Below are positions 1 through 12,164 of a DNA stretch of 64,000 nt, piece after piece (the first letter of the stretch is position 1; every line of letters starts with the position of its first letter). The notes under the pieces are model-generated. The model was not told the origin of the DNA, made no database searches, and saw only the letters and a list, made by a program, of their open reading frames with translations. Source of the DNA: Trichostrongylus colubriformis. Lineage: Eukaryota > Nematoda > Chromadorea > Rhabditida > Trichostrongylidae. The translations under genes were made by a program, and so were the position numbers. Location of the stretch: contig OZ022261.1 in NCBI GenBank assembly GCA_963978905.1, positions 2,109,992 through 2,173,991 of the forward strand, given 5' to 3'.

Positions 1-45
1 ACACTGCCCGACATGGCCAGAGATCGCTCCGTTCGTAGCTGGGAG
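1..45 (+). CDS. Possible upstream exon of the olrn-1-like gene (cut by window edge)
   Basis: The first 45 bases are open in two frames and end at a good donor (GAG then GTACGA). The reading ending in phase 2 (HCPTWPEIAPFVAG) would join the candidate exon at 262 in phase. This is inferred only from splice phase and composition; no domain is visible, and the exon is cut by the window edge. Confidence 0.3.
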
Positions 46-261
46 GTACGAGCCTCGACGATCATGAACGCCTTTCTTTAGCAGGGCATTGTGATATGTC
101 CAGCAAATGGCCTAACATTGTAGACAGTGATGGTGATTGTGTAAATATGTTGTTATATTAATTAGTATCAATCAAAGAAATGATAAATACAAAAATGTTG
201 TAAGTGGATCAGGTATATGAGCCAACGTAACATTATATATGTCTTATGTGTGCTATTTCAG

Positions 262-422
262 AGTCTTTGAATGGCTCGAGCATGAATTTAACAATATCCT
301 TTGCTACACACTTATGTAACACCGTGTTCAGGTATGACAACCGTTTGCATATTATTTTTTGTATTATCATTACCTGCTCCTTTTTTCACAGTTACAAGGG
401 ATGCACACGAACCATCATGCAA
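262..422 (+). CDS. Two candidate small exons upstream of the olrn-1-like gene
   Basis: A TTTCAG acceptor ends at 261 and a TTTTTCACAG acceptor ends at 391; a donor (CAA then GTATTG) follows 422. The first exon can end at 315 (donor GTAACA, reading VFEWLEHEFNNILCYTL) or at 331 (better donor CAG/GTATGA, reading SLNGSSMNLTISF). Both end in phase 2 and join the second exon (392-422, YKGCTRTIMQ). That exon ends in phase 0 and can join the next exon at about base 2200 (acceptor GAAACAG) in frame with the Raw-type domain. I therefore infer that these are N-terminal exons of the same gene. Nothing in them identifies a domain. Confidence 0.35.
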
Positions 423-2190
423 GTATTGTTTTTTGGCCTTCCCAAAGTTGTCTAAGTGTGCGGATTCAGTACCCTATTAATAGTGTCTTTGATCAACATT
501 TTATTCCATTTGTTGTGACATCTTCGTGATTTTCCTTTGGGTTCTACGTATTCACAAGCGGACCCTGAGAAAGCGCGGGGTTAACGCGAGAAAAAGAGTT
601 CTATCTATTCACTCCGAGTATTAGCCTGTCTGACGATGTTGTCAAGTAAAAGCTCCATCATGTTAATACTGGTAGTGACTAGGGAATCCTATGGTTCTGT
701 TGAGCGTGAGTGGGTAGTACAGCTATGGTATTTCTGTTTGTTAGCTGGAATGGAACTTGCTCTTTATCTGGATCCTCTACAACCTCTGTGAAATCGGTGC
801 CGACTAGATGAGAAAACCTACATTACTACAATGCATTCCGAAAGCATGTATGCAACCTTGAAAACACCTTCTTGAACTTTATAGAAATTTTTCACAAAAA
901 ATTATTGTGCTCATGGTAGTCAGATGTTGGAAATTGGCTAATTTTTTTCCCAGTTAACTTAGGAACTGAACCTTAAAGTAATTGAGCATGTGTTTCTGAT
1001 AGAGACAAGATCTTTGTAAAGAATCACCATAAAATTCAACGGTGGTGTTTTCATGAATGCGTCCCTGTTTATGAAGCACACTCGGGTTTCGTAGGTAAAG
1101 CTGTCAGACTGAAGGATGACGAAGCTTCAGTCCGAGGATTAGAAGTTTAAATTTCGCAACGCAGATTATATTGTACACATAAGTTTTCATTGTGTAGTAG
1201 AAAAAAGGGCAAGGGGAACAGGCAAGAATCCGGAAGCTGAGTAGATATCGGCTGTTAAGTGCGAGCATCCATGTGACTTTGGCATGAAGAAAGATGTCAA
1301 TCGCTCAGAAACCCTGACAACACAATCGGTGACAGTTGCAAAATATTTGTGGTATTAGGCGGAGAGCTTTCAACTCCAACTGGAATAAACTCAGGGGTTT
1401 AGGAGTGAAGATTGCCTTAGCAACCAGTTTCCAAGTCAGCTACTACGTCAGCGCCGTTATTGTAATTACGCACCACCATGTATTTTTTGGTTGAGTGGTC
1501 AGGAAGAAATACAAATGGTACTCAGGACATGAACATTAAAGGTGTTCGTGGGGTGCCCGTAAACTTCCGAGCGCCCACCATCAAAGACCCGTCCTTTCAA
1601 GAATCACGGGAATCTCTTCACTCTTGAAATGTTATCTAGTAAACAAGTCCATGGTGCTGCTCAGAAGATGACAAGACTCAGCTCAGATTTATCCGAGCGC
1701 AGGCGGTGCATGATTCATTGTTAGGAAATGAACTCCGGTTTCACATCAGCATTTTTACGAGGTTTCAGGAGAGTCTCTGAGAAAGGGAAAGTATGGAGCG
1801 GTGTTTTCATGTGTGCTGGTTTTGTGGAGCAGTTTTTTATTTATGAAATCCAGTTTTTATCGGTCTTAATACGCATTTAGTGATGAAATTGAGAGGAAAT
1901 CTCGAAGTGTGATGGCACGTTTGAAGGAGTCTGAATGGAGAAGTAAAAGAACGCCTGAAGCAAAGGATTTCTACCACACTAAGTAGGTCGAGCTGCAGTT
2001 GTGTATATTGCCCGCTTATTTATCTTTGTATATTTGCCACTTTTGTCACGATCTTATAGAGGATTGTGAAGTGTTTAAGAGGTATCAGGACCTCCTCTTA
2101 TGCATTACATGATGTACCATGCGTCAAAAATTTTTTTCGGATAGCAAGTTTAGCAATATTGATTAGACAACCGTTTTCCATTGTGAAGTT

Positions 2191-5100
2191 ATGAAACAGT
2201 TTGGTTCTTTTCTTGATAAGCACTACTTCAGAAGCATACACAATGAGTGTTCTTGCGTTGCCGGCACAATGTTAGCGGAAGAATCGCATATGCCGCGACT
2301 TCCGGAATATGACGTCTTTTTAGGAGGATCATGTGGAACCACGGTATTGTGCAATCTGACTTATGAAATAGACTTGTTAAGATTTCGTTGATCACATCTG
2401 CACTGTTTTAGGTCTGGCGTCGTCAGCTGGTTATTCCTTTCTTGAAGGAGAAAGCCATTTCTTATTATGATCCCCAGAGAAGTGTTTGGAGTGAAAACAT
2501 GATTTATGAAGAAAGTATAGCGAAAGAGGCTAGTTCTTTGTTAGATATCAGTGTTGGAACATTTTTTGTTTAATGTGGAATTGTTTAGAGATCATCCATA
2601 TTCCTATTTGTCATAGATCCTGCCACCGTCAACGCTACGTCTTTTCTTGAAATAGCTTATTTTGCTGCTAGGAAATCACCGAAACTAGTTGTTGTATTTC
2701 TGGGCAAGACAGAATGGAAGCAAAAGGCTCACCCATCCGATTTGCCGGACAGGAATAGAACCTCTTTACTCCTTGATAGAATATTGGATGCCCATGATGT
2801 TCCGATGCTCTACAGTATACAGGTTGGAATTTGATAACGAATCGTTCTTTAAGTTGTGTGAATTGTTGAACTTATATGAAATATGCATTCATTACTGTTC
2901 GGGGTAACTATTGATAGGATGCGTTAGATTACATCGAGGAAGAAATTATTGGACGTAAACGATGGTCGGAGGTTCTATGCGTACCTTGTCAACGTCTGTC
3001 ATATCTATCGCTGAGAACGAAGAGAGTGATTCGAGCTGCTCACTACACTGCCCGTGGAGCATGGCTTCGTATGCGTTCATTCGCGAGGAGAATGACTCTT
3101 GCTGGTGTCGCTGACATGGTCATATTTATTGCTTGTCAGATGATTGCACCAAATATTCCTATTTATTTCGTCCTTATACCCTTGCTCCTGCTCAGTCTTA
3201 TTATTATTATTGCTGCCGAAAGGTGGCAGCGTTATCGTTTGCGATATCCACGTGCTGTTGCCGATTCGTCACATCTCTCACCACGAGCTGCTGCAGCTAT
3301 ACCATCGCCACGAATGGCAACCGTTGTCAGGCCGCTCAATTTCGTGCATGCTAAGAAAAATCGTGAGTGATTGCAATAGGCTCAAGCATATTTTACATGT
3401 AATCGAACATCCTTACTTTGTAGTGGTGCGATCGAAGCGATTCTGTGATAGTATCGTTGAAGATGGCTCATCTTCCTTCATAGTGCCGGATTTGTTGAGA
3501 CGTCATGCCCAGCACAAGCAGATGATAAACATGTCGTCATCTACAACGATAGAGCTGGCATCGAGTGCTCCTGACGAAAGTTCATGGGTGAATAAAGTGG
3601 CCGTCCCACACATGGAGTAAGTTTTCATGGATGTTAAAATGGCTTCTGCGGTGATGAAGGTCCTCCACAGAAGCATTATCGTTTTCTATTGCAAGACTAC
3701 TCTAGAAATCCGATGTGACAAGCCCCTTCAGTGGGCGTTTATGTACTTCTTTATAGTCAAAACTCTTGGTCTTTAAAGTCAACGAAGATATCACAGAGGT
3801 TGTCTGGAATTTTGAAATGACAGTTCATGTTCACTAGATTTGACTGAAAAAAATTCTCGTCGCATCGAATTTTTGAAGTAGTCTTGCAATAGAAAACAAT
3901 AATGCTTTTGTAGGGAATCTTTATCACTGCAGAAGATGTTTACTATTATTCGATTCTTGGAGTTATATCAAAGGCTCATGGATATAGTTTACAGGCAGTT
4001 TGATACGTAGCCGGATTGCTCAGATCCGGAAAAATAGATAACAGTTTCACGTACAATAAAAAATAGTATGTCAGAAGCTTAAAATATGATGGCAGTAGCC
4101 TCTGTGAAAAGTTAAGTTTAGCTTAGTACGCAATAGTGATGTTAATAAAACATTTCTTGAACGAAAATCCTACGAGGAGACCTGAAACTCTTCAGCTCGT
4201 GGCACTTACTGGCAGAAAACTTTCTCCAATGATCCTTCTATACTCATTTGTTTCCACAGAAGCCGACTATCAGGAAGTGTAGTATATTTCTCCAGTTCAG
4301 TGAAAGCTAATATCTCTGCTAAGATTCTCAGGCTCCTCTTCTAATAGTAACGAGGCTGCTGTGTAGTTTTGCAAAATTTACCTATGGAATAATATCTTTA
4401 CATGCGCCTATTCCCATGCCCACATTCCATATTGATATTTGTTTGTGTAGTTGTAGACTAACGGCACACTTTTCGCCTGAACGAATGCTTTCGACATTTT
4501 CTTCTACGTTTTTTTTTTCAGCCGCCATAATCTCCGTTACTCCCTCCTCTTGGTGATGAGTGAAATTGAGCCAGAATGTCGTATGAGGTGCCTTTTGACA
4601 TGGGCTTCGCAACTGAAGCACTTTCTCTACCTTATTCCTACTACTAAAACATTTCTGTCAGGGATGGTTGAGGTATGTTCACTCGATTTCTCATCACGTG
4701 GTGTAGTAGTGATGTATGGAACAATGTTCATCTAACGTTTGCGTGTATCAGGTCGCATACATATTAGGACATACGAATTGGCAAATTACCCTTTGCGTAC
4801 CAAAAGAAGCAGAAATTTTGGAAGCTCCACCAACGATCGAGGATGAACTGGAAAGGGCTTCAAGGCGACGTCGAAATGACTGCTATCAAATTGCTTTTTG
4901 TTACCTGAAGGTGAGCAAAACTGTGTGCAGGAAAATGTTCGTGTACGAAGGTCGCAAAGAGGAGGGGGTAATGCACTCAATGAATCGTGTCCGTCTGACG
5001 AGCATATTTATGCTATGGAAGTACGGCCAGATGCAAGGTTTACTAAATGACAATCTTTCTCTTCTTCACAGCTTCTTTATTTTTTCCCCCTTCTTTCTCT

Positions 5101-5729
5101 TTTCCATAACTACCTATTTGTGCTTCAGCCTCTTCGTATATGGCACTAGAGATCATCGTTCTGGCACAGCCAACCTCGTAGCCAGCCCTAGGGCTTTTCA
5201 TGTAACGGAGCTCTTCAGTCATATGCCTTTCGAAGTACTCATGTCACCTCATTTAGACCTCTTTTGGTTTACTCAGAATAGAACCCTCTCTGCTTCCTAC
5301 GGTCTTCAACAACTTGAAGGAGTCGTGCAAGGATGATGAGTTTCTCTTATGCAGTATTTGCATAATAAGGGTCGCACGTAAAAACAATTTTCACGTAAAA
5401 AGTAACGATCCAGCTAAGATACTGCCCCTCAAAGTGGTGGCCGAGGGGGCGGGGTCTCAGAGTAAATGCCCGCGTGGTCGTCCGCCGCAATCAGGGACGA
5501 AGAGTGCAATCGTTTATCAAACTTCCTGTTCCTACTACGCGTTTCCGATCGGCCCTTCCCTGGTCAGAAACGTTTGCTATCGCAGCGATGACATGGTAGT
5601 AATAGAAAATATACTCGATGCTTACTGTGGTATTTTCAGGACATGGCAAAACGTCGTCAATGTCGTGTGTTTTCCGAGTTGGATGATGCTCTTCTGTATG
5701 TGGCGAAGGTTTCGTTCCATGGCTTATAA
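2191..5729 (+). CDS. olrn-1: OLRN-1/Raw family protein (nucleoside 2-deoxyribosyltransferase-like)
   Basis: Eight exons splice in phase: 2191(or 2200)-2343, 2412-2550, 2617-2822, 2918-3362, 3424-3616, 4522-4672, 4752-4910 and 5640-5729 (TAA). From ATG 2191 they give about 511 residues; the true N-terminus probably lies upstream. The early exons encode YDVFLGGSCGTT, then VWRRQLVIPFLKEKAISYYD, LLDINPATVNATSFLEIAYF and KLVVVFLGKTEW. This is the signature of the nucleoside 2-deoxyribosyltransferase-like domain (Pfam PF15891) in Drosophila Raw and C. elegans OLRN-1. The 2918-3362 exon adds a strongly hydrophobic stretch (MVIFIACQMIAPNIPIYFV then LIPLLLLSLIIIIA), matching the predicted transmembrane region of OLRN-1. 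A later part (RYSLLLVMSEIEPECRMRC, VAYILGHTNWQITLCVP) continues the family region. In C. elegans, OLRN-1 acts in left-right asymmetry of the AWC olfactory neurons. The donor after 2822 (GTTGGA) is weak. The last intron holds a MITE. Confidence 0.82.
5316..5555 (+). repeat. Palindromic MITE family P, copy 1 (left arm)
   Basis: Diverged left arm of a GC-rich foldback MITE seen nine times in the window. It starts GAAGGAGTCGTGC and contains GTGGTGGCCGAGGGGGCGGG and TCAGAGTAAATGCCCGC. It sits in the last intron of the olrn-1-like gene. Confidence 0.75.
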
Positions 5730-6690
5730 AGTCCACCTCATATTGTGGCCACGATAGTCAATTACGCATTGCTTCAGTGGACAGCATATATGCTCATTGT
5801 ACCCTTTCTTATGGATGAAGTGGGATACAATTCAGAGATTTTTCAGTATATGTTAGGTTTTTATTATTGTTCTTATCTCAAGTGCATGTCTTTGACCGTG
5901 CTTTGTTATCTGATTTCTACCTGAAGCATCGCCCCATTGTATTAATTTTAAGCCTGCTGTAAAACTAGTTCATACGGTTTCGAAATGACTATTTCAAATG
6001 AAGTGGGTGGCATTATTTCCATGGAAAAAGTCGTTTCCCATGATATATGAATATATTGCAAAGCTAACAATAGTGGGAAGATAATTCTCCTCAATAAAAT
6101 GTTGCTGAGCACTTAAAAATTATCCTCGCCATGAAGTTCCCAAATAAGCCGACATGGCGATTGTTTAGTTGTAGAGTGTATTATTTGCATTATTGAATTT
6201 ATATACAGAATTTTCGACATGTAATCTCATAAAAGTTTGCGCTGCGCGTATTCTACAGTAAGTGATCAGGGATTTCGCTGTTGATAAACCGGCCTTTCTT
6301 TTTGTTTTTTATTTTGATTTTGAGGTCGTATCATGAGAATCATAATTCTTGCCAGATGTTCACTAATAAAGTGCATTGTCATCATGCCGTTGTACATATA
6401 TGTGACCACAGCTCATTAAGAAATAAACAGTTTTTGAGGATGACAGTCTCTGCAGTTATTCTCAAATGTTCTCGTCCGAAGTCGTTGGATTCTTCCTCGT
6501 ACAGGCTATATGCCTTCACTATAAATCGCTTCTCATGAAGCTAGGGGTCGCAGTAGATTATGATTCAGCTTTTATTATGCAGTGCAGGTGGACCTCATTG
6601 TTCACTTCCAGTTAAATAAAAGAGCAAAGTCAGAAAACCCATGAGGAATTGGTCATCTTTAGGCTCGCATAGAGTAGTGTTTTTAGTTAA
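5730..6690. other. 3' flank of the olrn-1-like gene, no further gene seen
   Basis: AT-rich sequence with no exon-like frame. An AATAAA at 6093-6098, 364 bases after the stop codon, is the first plausible polyadenylation signal. Confidence 0.5.
6093..6098 (+). promoter_or_regulatory. Candidate polyadenylation signal (olrn-1-like gene)
   Basis: AATAAA 364 bases downstream of the inferred TAA at 5727-5729 on the same strand. It fits a normal 3' UTR length, but no transcript evidence is available. Confidence 0.4.
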
Positions 6691-7094
6691 CGGAAGCTCT
6701 CTCCACTTGTAGGTACAGGAAGATGGAGAGAGCGTTGTAGGGGAGCGGCGAAAGAGAGCGAAAGCAGAACTGGTAACGATCTTTGTACACAAAAAGGCCC
6801 TTGCGAAGAGAGAACCTGTGGCAAGCTCGCGTTAAAAAGCGCGTCTTAGGGTTTCATCTCTTTGAGCCGTAGCTTTCACGGTTTCATCTCTTTGAGCCGT
6901 AGCGATTCACTGACCGAGTTGCTGCGAGGGAGGGGAAACGTTTGCGGCTGACTGGCATGACCCCTCGCCGCCTGCATCTACTACTCAACGGCCAGTGATG
7001 CGGAGTGGGTGAGCAGAAATGAGCGAAAGGACTGATTTTCATGTCCAACAAACTTTTCATTTTAGGCCCGAACAACCACTATCATTGCCTTCAA
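6690..7094. repeat. TTAA-type element (family F), degenerate copy
   Basis: The right end reads ATCATTGCCTTCAA, a worn version of the family terminus CCGGTGCCTTTAA. Inside lies the family core (ACTGACCGAGTTGCTGCGAG and the following GC-rich block). The left end is not clear. Confidence 0.45.
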
Positions 7095-7822
7095 GGTACA
7101 AGGTCGAGCCACGATGCCCCAGCGTATCATGTGTGTTAGGGGTTATCAATTCAAGTCCAAGAATAATAATTTCTATGAAGAATGGTAAGTTTTTGGCATC
7201 TTGACAAAAAAATTCTCTATCTTTACAGCAATGCCACTTCGCATGGTATCATTTATGATGCTGTGATCTCGGCGGATCCTGTGCTTTGTAATATTTGAAA
7301 CTGTGGCAATTTTTGAGTCACTAGAAATTTTTAATCTTTTATTTTTCCTCAAATTTTCTTGATTTCCAGTCACGAAAATTCTCAATTTCCCAAATTCATA
7401 ACACCTGTGTGAGAAGTGGCGTGTGGTTCAGGGACATTTGTGATGGCCGAACGAAAATGATAGCAACTGATAAATTCTGATGAGAAACTTTCGTAGACAA
7501 TCTCCATTGGAGATGTATACGTGAGGCTTTTAATCTGACTGAACTGTCCATGTTTAGCGCAAGAACCAATTTAGTTTTGTCTGATGAGTAATAAGAAACT
7601 TACACTATTTCAAGCCCTAGTCAAAATAACTGGAAAGCTTGATTAAACAAAGGAAATGTGTTGAAGAAACACGTTAATGTTGAATGTTGAAGGAGAGAAA
7701 TAACTAATTTAAGTTTATTTGAAAAAAGTATCGCTCAGACAAAAAAAAACGTCCACGTGCTAGTGTCACTTTGTCACCGATTTCATGATGCTTTTAGGGT
7801 TTACAGCGGAGCACTGAAGCTT
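7095..7822. other. Intergenic sequence, nothing recognised
   Basis: AT-rich, no coding-like frame with splice sites and no clear repeat seen. Confidence 0.4.
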
Positions 7823-8249
7823 TCCTAAAGGTACCGTGCACGAAAAAAAAGTTTCTTTGTCACTAATATATTTATACTGTGTTTGCCTAATAAGGACCGC
7901 ATTCAAAGTTTCACGCGAAAAATTGAGAATCCGGCCAAGAAACAGCTCCTCAAAGTGGCGGCCGAGGGGGCGGAGCCTCAGAGTAAATGCCCGCCTCGTC
8001 GTCCGCTGCGATCGGAGATGAAAAGTGAGACTGCTTGCGCAAATTTTTGTTTCCAATATGCGTCTCCAACAGCGGCGGATGACGGGGCGAGCATTTACTC
8101 TGAGGCTCCACCGCTCGTCCATCACTTTGAGGAGCTGTATCTTAGCCGGTTTCTCACTTTTTAGCGTGAAACTTTGCATCCGGCCCTTATATCAACGCAA
8201 CATAAATATGTGGGTAATAGATAATTTCATTTTTCCGTGCATGATTCCT
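7823..8249. repeat. Palindromic MITE family P, copy 2 (both arms)
   Basis: Complete foldback. The left end is AAGGTACCGTGCACG and the right end is CCGTGCATGATTCCT. Both arms carry the GC-rich block with GGCCGAGGGGGCGGAGCCTC and its complement. It abuts the left end of the 4.9-kb composite at about 8250. Confidence 0.8.
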
Positions 8250-9235
8250 ATAGAGGCAATGATAAGGATAATTCGGGCCGAATATGGAAAGGACATCAAA
8301 TATGAAGGTCGACGTTCTCAGCAGTGCGAAAGTAAAGAAAAAACGGAATGAAGCTGTAAAAAACGCGAGAAATAAGACTCTCCTCCTGCCTTCATTTTCA
8401 AAAGGGGTGAGTCGAGCCGAAAAAAGGGGCGTGCTGGGTCAAACTAAGTGGCAGCTGTTGAAGAAGTCCGCCCTTATAAAGCCCGGGGCAATCTTTACCA
8501 TCGGCAATTTCGCCACATATAGTCTTCTTATTGTTAGAGCGATAGCTGTCGTTTGCGTGAGTCAGTTTAGGAGTTCTCACCACCCCTTCCACTGTCCTCA
8601 AGCTTTCGTCATGAACTGAGGCATACACGCGAACATAATCACTGTTCGCGTGCATACCTAAATATACCCAACACGAACACACAATCGTAGATTGTGTGAT
8701 GCAAAACTGTGAAAATCCAAGCGTCGTCGCTTGTACTTTTCTCGCCTTCGTCTGGGAAGGGGTAACGTACATACGGCGGGTTTGAACAGGGCGTTTAATA
8801 CACACATTTACTGTCAGCACAACTTCTACCATTGTGGTGTGGAAACGAGGTCGAAGTTCACAGCGACTCACGACGAAGGTCTCTCAGGGGATGAAGCGGT
8901 TTATGAAAAAGGTTATTTTGCATCATGTGGGGGTACATACATGAAACATAAAACTGTTATTCTCTTTTCTTGAACGGCCCTACGATTGCCAAAAAAGGGT
9001 CGATGGTTCGATCCTCACTGAAGACAATTTTTGCAAATTTGGGATTTTCAGTTTTTGGTTCGTAAGCATACGGATATGAAAATTGTGTGCAATAAACTTT
9101 TTTAGAGCACCAGGCCACTTTTCGTTGTTTTTTAGCGAATTTAACGGTTCAATTACTTGAGCCTGCCGGTGCTCATAGAGCACGAACGAGACGTTTTCGC
9201 GCGAAGCGGTTTCGATATCTACTCAGGGGCTCGAC
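8250..9235 (+). repeat. Long inverted arm R1 of composite copy 1
   Basis: About 0.98 kb, repeated in reverse at 12165-13170 and 60965-61748, in direct orientation at 54965-56345, and partly at 50580-50935 and 63525-64000. It includes a tRNA-like B-box string (GGTTCGATCC near 9007) and a 157-codon minus-strand frame at 8398-8871 that is also open in arm R2. Confidence 0.8.
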
Positions 9236-9239
9236 CTAC

Positions 9240-9440
9240 CCCCAATGATGAGTTTCCATCCCAGTTACCCGAACTGCCCGGACTCAAAGATTCCCTGGAA
9301 GATCTGAAGATATCGGATCACCCGGACTTCCTGGTGTTAATGGACGGAAAGGAGAGAGCGGACTTCCTGGCCCTCCAGGACAACCTGGTGTCCCTGGAAT
9401 ACCTGGAGAGAAAGGATTCCCGGGTAGATTGTGCCTTATA
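9240..9440 (+). pseudogene. let-2: let-2-like collagen IV exon fragment A (copy 1)
   Basis: Reads uninterrupted Gly-X-Y triplets such as [20 protein letters not shown] and [13 protein letters not shown] after an upstream part that no longer keeps the triplet frame. This is the pattern of the collagenous domain of a type IV collagen chain. It lies at the edge of arm R1 and is cut off from the rest of the gene, so it is a broken fragment. Copy 2 has the same exon on the minus strand with a one-base deletion. Assignment to the alpha-2 chain rests on the C-terminal exons at 61849-62842. Confidence 0.7.
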
Positions 9441-9451
9441 CATACATGATA

Positions 9452-10342
9452 TTAGGTTGTGAGGAAAGTTCTGGCCGCTTTTTCGCGTTCACAAGATAAA
9501 TTCAAATCTCAGAGCGCATGAACATGAATCAGCTTACATATTGTGCTCTATAAATAGACAAAAAGTTGCTCTTTCTGAATAGATGTTTTATTTGGAATGC
9601 CGCAAGGTTTTCGAATTATTAGAGAAATTTTAAAGTACTGCTAAAATGGCACTTTTTAGATGACTTCTTTTCACGAGTTCTTGTTTAGCTGTGTCCCAGC
9701 GAAGGTGACCACAAATGTGAATACTGCAAGAAGCACTACATGGAGCACTTTAATCCTGGTTTCAGAAGTGCAGAAATGAGAACGAGTTGCTTGAATTTTC
9801 AAGTGATCAAATTGCTTTGACTAAAACGGCAGGAAGCGATGAGCGTCCATACTTGCAGAGGATATCCACAAGTATTGTCCCCCAACAAACAAACCTAGTT
9901 GACCACCTCAAGTAGGCTCGATTTGAAAAAACCCCAAAAATGGGTGCCGCTGGACCCCTCACGGCAGTTATGCGCGAGCGCATTTTTCACAAATCCTCTT
10001 CCAGTAACTGAAGCAGTTGCAGGCTGAAGCCCTTACTCGTCCATCATATTCACCAGATCTAGCGCTAACTATGCCCCACTTCCCAAAACATCTGGACAGC
10101 TCCTTCAGTAGCAGTGTGTTCAGAAAGAGTGGCGATTTGGAGTCGACTTTTTTTCATGTCACGCAATATAAATCATCAGCCCTTCACTAAATTGAGATAA
10201 ATATATAGGTACGCATAATGTCGCCAAGAGTGTAGCGAATCGAATGGTGCTCATTCTGTGAGAAAAGATGCACTCTGAGATGAGTTGTGATCTCACGAAG
10301 TTGAGATTTCAAAAACCGGCCAAAACTTTTCTTACAACCTTA
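9452..10342 (+). mobile_element. mariner-type element, 891 bp, degraded transposase
   Basis: The ends are TTAGGTTGTGAGGAAAGTTC and the inverted TTTTCTTACAACCTTA, flanked by a TA duplication (9450-9451 and 10343-10344). Plus-strand remnants include PYSPDLALTMPHFPKHLDSS, close to the D34D region of mariner transposases, then SSVFRKSGDLESTFFHV, but frames are broken and the first catalytic part is unrecognisable. The equivalent place in composite copy 2 (near 58790) has no element, so the insertion is younger than the duplication. Confidence 0.85.
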
Positions 10343-10344
10343 TA

Positions 10345-11190
10345 GAAGTCATAGTCAAACACTATAAGATAACACTGACCAGTTTCTATGTATATGTATT
10401 CAAAATTGAAATACTATCTATCATGATATTCCTATCATATCTAAAATAAAACAACCTACTAATCCTTCAAAATTAGTGGGGATGGGGTTTATTTTAAGTG
10501 TTTCTGTGCTAATTTTAGGGCAGATTTAGTAAGAAGACCCGAGCCTGTTCACACAGATGGTCCGGAATAAGGCAGATGTGGGTAGCACCGGAAACGAGTG
10601 AGGGAATCTCGATTCTACCGAAGCGATGATTTGACGGAGAGGGCGACAACGGCGAAATATCTCGAAACTTCTTGATAACCTCATTTTAAGATAACAACCG
10701 GCCTTTTTTTGTACCGTTAATGGTGTCTTATCACAGTTGAATGAACATGCGGATTTTTCTGAGCCCCCCTCTTAAAACTTCCGATATTGCCAAACTGCAA
10801 TTTCATTTGGTATATGCGTTCACAATGCATACCTATTACTCAGCAACCGAAGGACATTCTTGGTTTTTTATGAAGTTCTGCGCTTTTGAAAAGAGTCAAG
10901 TTGGGAACCTCCGCGACGCCTGCCACGTGATCTGCCGCGCGCGACGCCACCTCATGTGCTGGTCATGTTCCAGTTGCGCAGCCGCAGCGCGTCCGCAGAC
11001 TTTCATGCTACTACAAATAACAGTGTGGGTAGATGCTTTAGGCACCAAATTTCTTACTCGTTTCGCTCAACAAACCATTTCTATGACCTTCATAATTGAA
11101 TGGCTTGTTATGATGGACCATGCTGCAATTGCTTTCAAAACACACAGATCTCCAATAGCTTGATTTCTTATTCTAACAGGCTTTTCATTT
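10345..11190. other. Intron-like spacer inside composite copy 1
   Basis: Sequence between collagen fragments A and B. It is matched in reverse at about 57310-58230 and 58695-58740, with moderate divergence. The 140-codon frame 10741-11163 is not preserved as an intact frame there and looks accidental. Confidence 0.55.
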
Positions 11191-11193
11191 CAG

Positions 11194-11515
11194 GTCTGAA
11201 TGGTCCTCCTGGGATACCTGGACCAAGAGGAGAAGCAGGACATCCATCCCTTCCTGGAATGCCTGGTGAAAAAGAAGAACAAGGAAAACAAGAACAAGGA
11301 GAAAGGGATCAATGAGCGGTCCACATGTACCGCCAGGTTCCCTTGACTCACAAGCGATCCTGCACTACCTGCAACTCCAGGTCTCCCTGGACTAGGCGGT
11401 CAGCAAGTACTGCCTGGTGCCCCAGGTCTAGGAGATGTGAGACTGACTGGACAACCTGGCCAACCTGGATATCCCGGAGCGAAAGGAGAGCCTGGACTTT
11501 CTGGAATTCGAGGTA
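11194..11515 (+). pseudogene. let-2: let-2-like collagen IV exon fragment B (copy 1)
   Basis: Starts after a TTTCAG acceptor with GLNGPPGIPGPRGEAGHPS and LPGMPGEK. The frame then shifts and stops (TGA near 11313) before Gly-X-Y coding resumes ([20 protein letters not shown]) up to a donor-like GAG/GTACGC. It is a type IV collagen exon disabled by indels. The same exon occurs on the minus strand at 57028-57315. Confidence 0.75.
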
Positions 11516-12164
11516 CGCTTATATAAGCGAACCTTACTTCTCAATTATTTGGTGGTAAACGAAAATAAAGGGACAAATTTACAAGGAATTTTTTTCACAG
11601 CAGCCATCCTCGTTATTCGAAGTGAGAGGGTTACGCAACCCCCTTTGGAGAGGATAGCACTCTCAGTCAAGTCATACCATGGTGTGATTCACTGCGACCG
11701 AATGCTCTTGTCTATTATCTGTCCTAAAAGGGCCGAGTATTCACTTAGAATATGGGCTGTACTGCTGGGATAGGATTTTGCACGTGTGTAGTGTGTCCTA
11801 AAGCGATTGTCTTGCCCTGTGCCTTATTTAACGCGTAGTCGCCTTGAGAGCCATCTGCATGCAGCGCCTCCAGCTGGCACGCATTGAGCGTATTTCACCC
11901 CCATTTCTCGATAATGCAACGGAAATGAGTACTAACTTAGGAGATCCTCGTTCAGTTTAGGAAAGGAAGGAAATTTAGTAAAGAGGAATACCCTTGGGAA
12001 CACATTTCCTGCCAAATCCAAAGTTTGACCCATACATCGGGACAGTATGTTGGGCTATGGGTGCTGGTGCCCTTTTTATTTGTGAAAATGAATAACTAAC
12101 AAAATCGCTGAAAAAATGGAATATGCTAAGCATGAACGAATATCGCTATAACTTCACCTACCAA

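Noticed and set aside
3144..3620. 158-codon plus-strand frame
   Set aside because: The first half overlaps the membrane-segment exon in the wrong frame; only the part after 3424 is coding.
4716..5336. 206-codon plus-strand frame
   Set aside because: It contains exon 4752-4910 of the olrn-1-like gene, but beyond a good donor (GTGAGC) it reads through intron into a MITE. Only the exon part fits the family.
10741..11163. 140-codon plus-strand frame
   Set aside because: Lies in intron-like sequence of the composite; the reverse copy at about 57520-57950 does not keep it intact.
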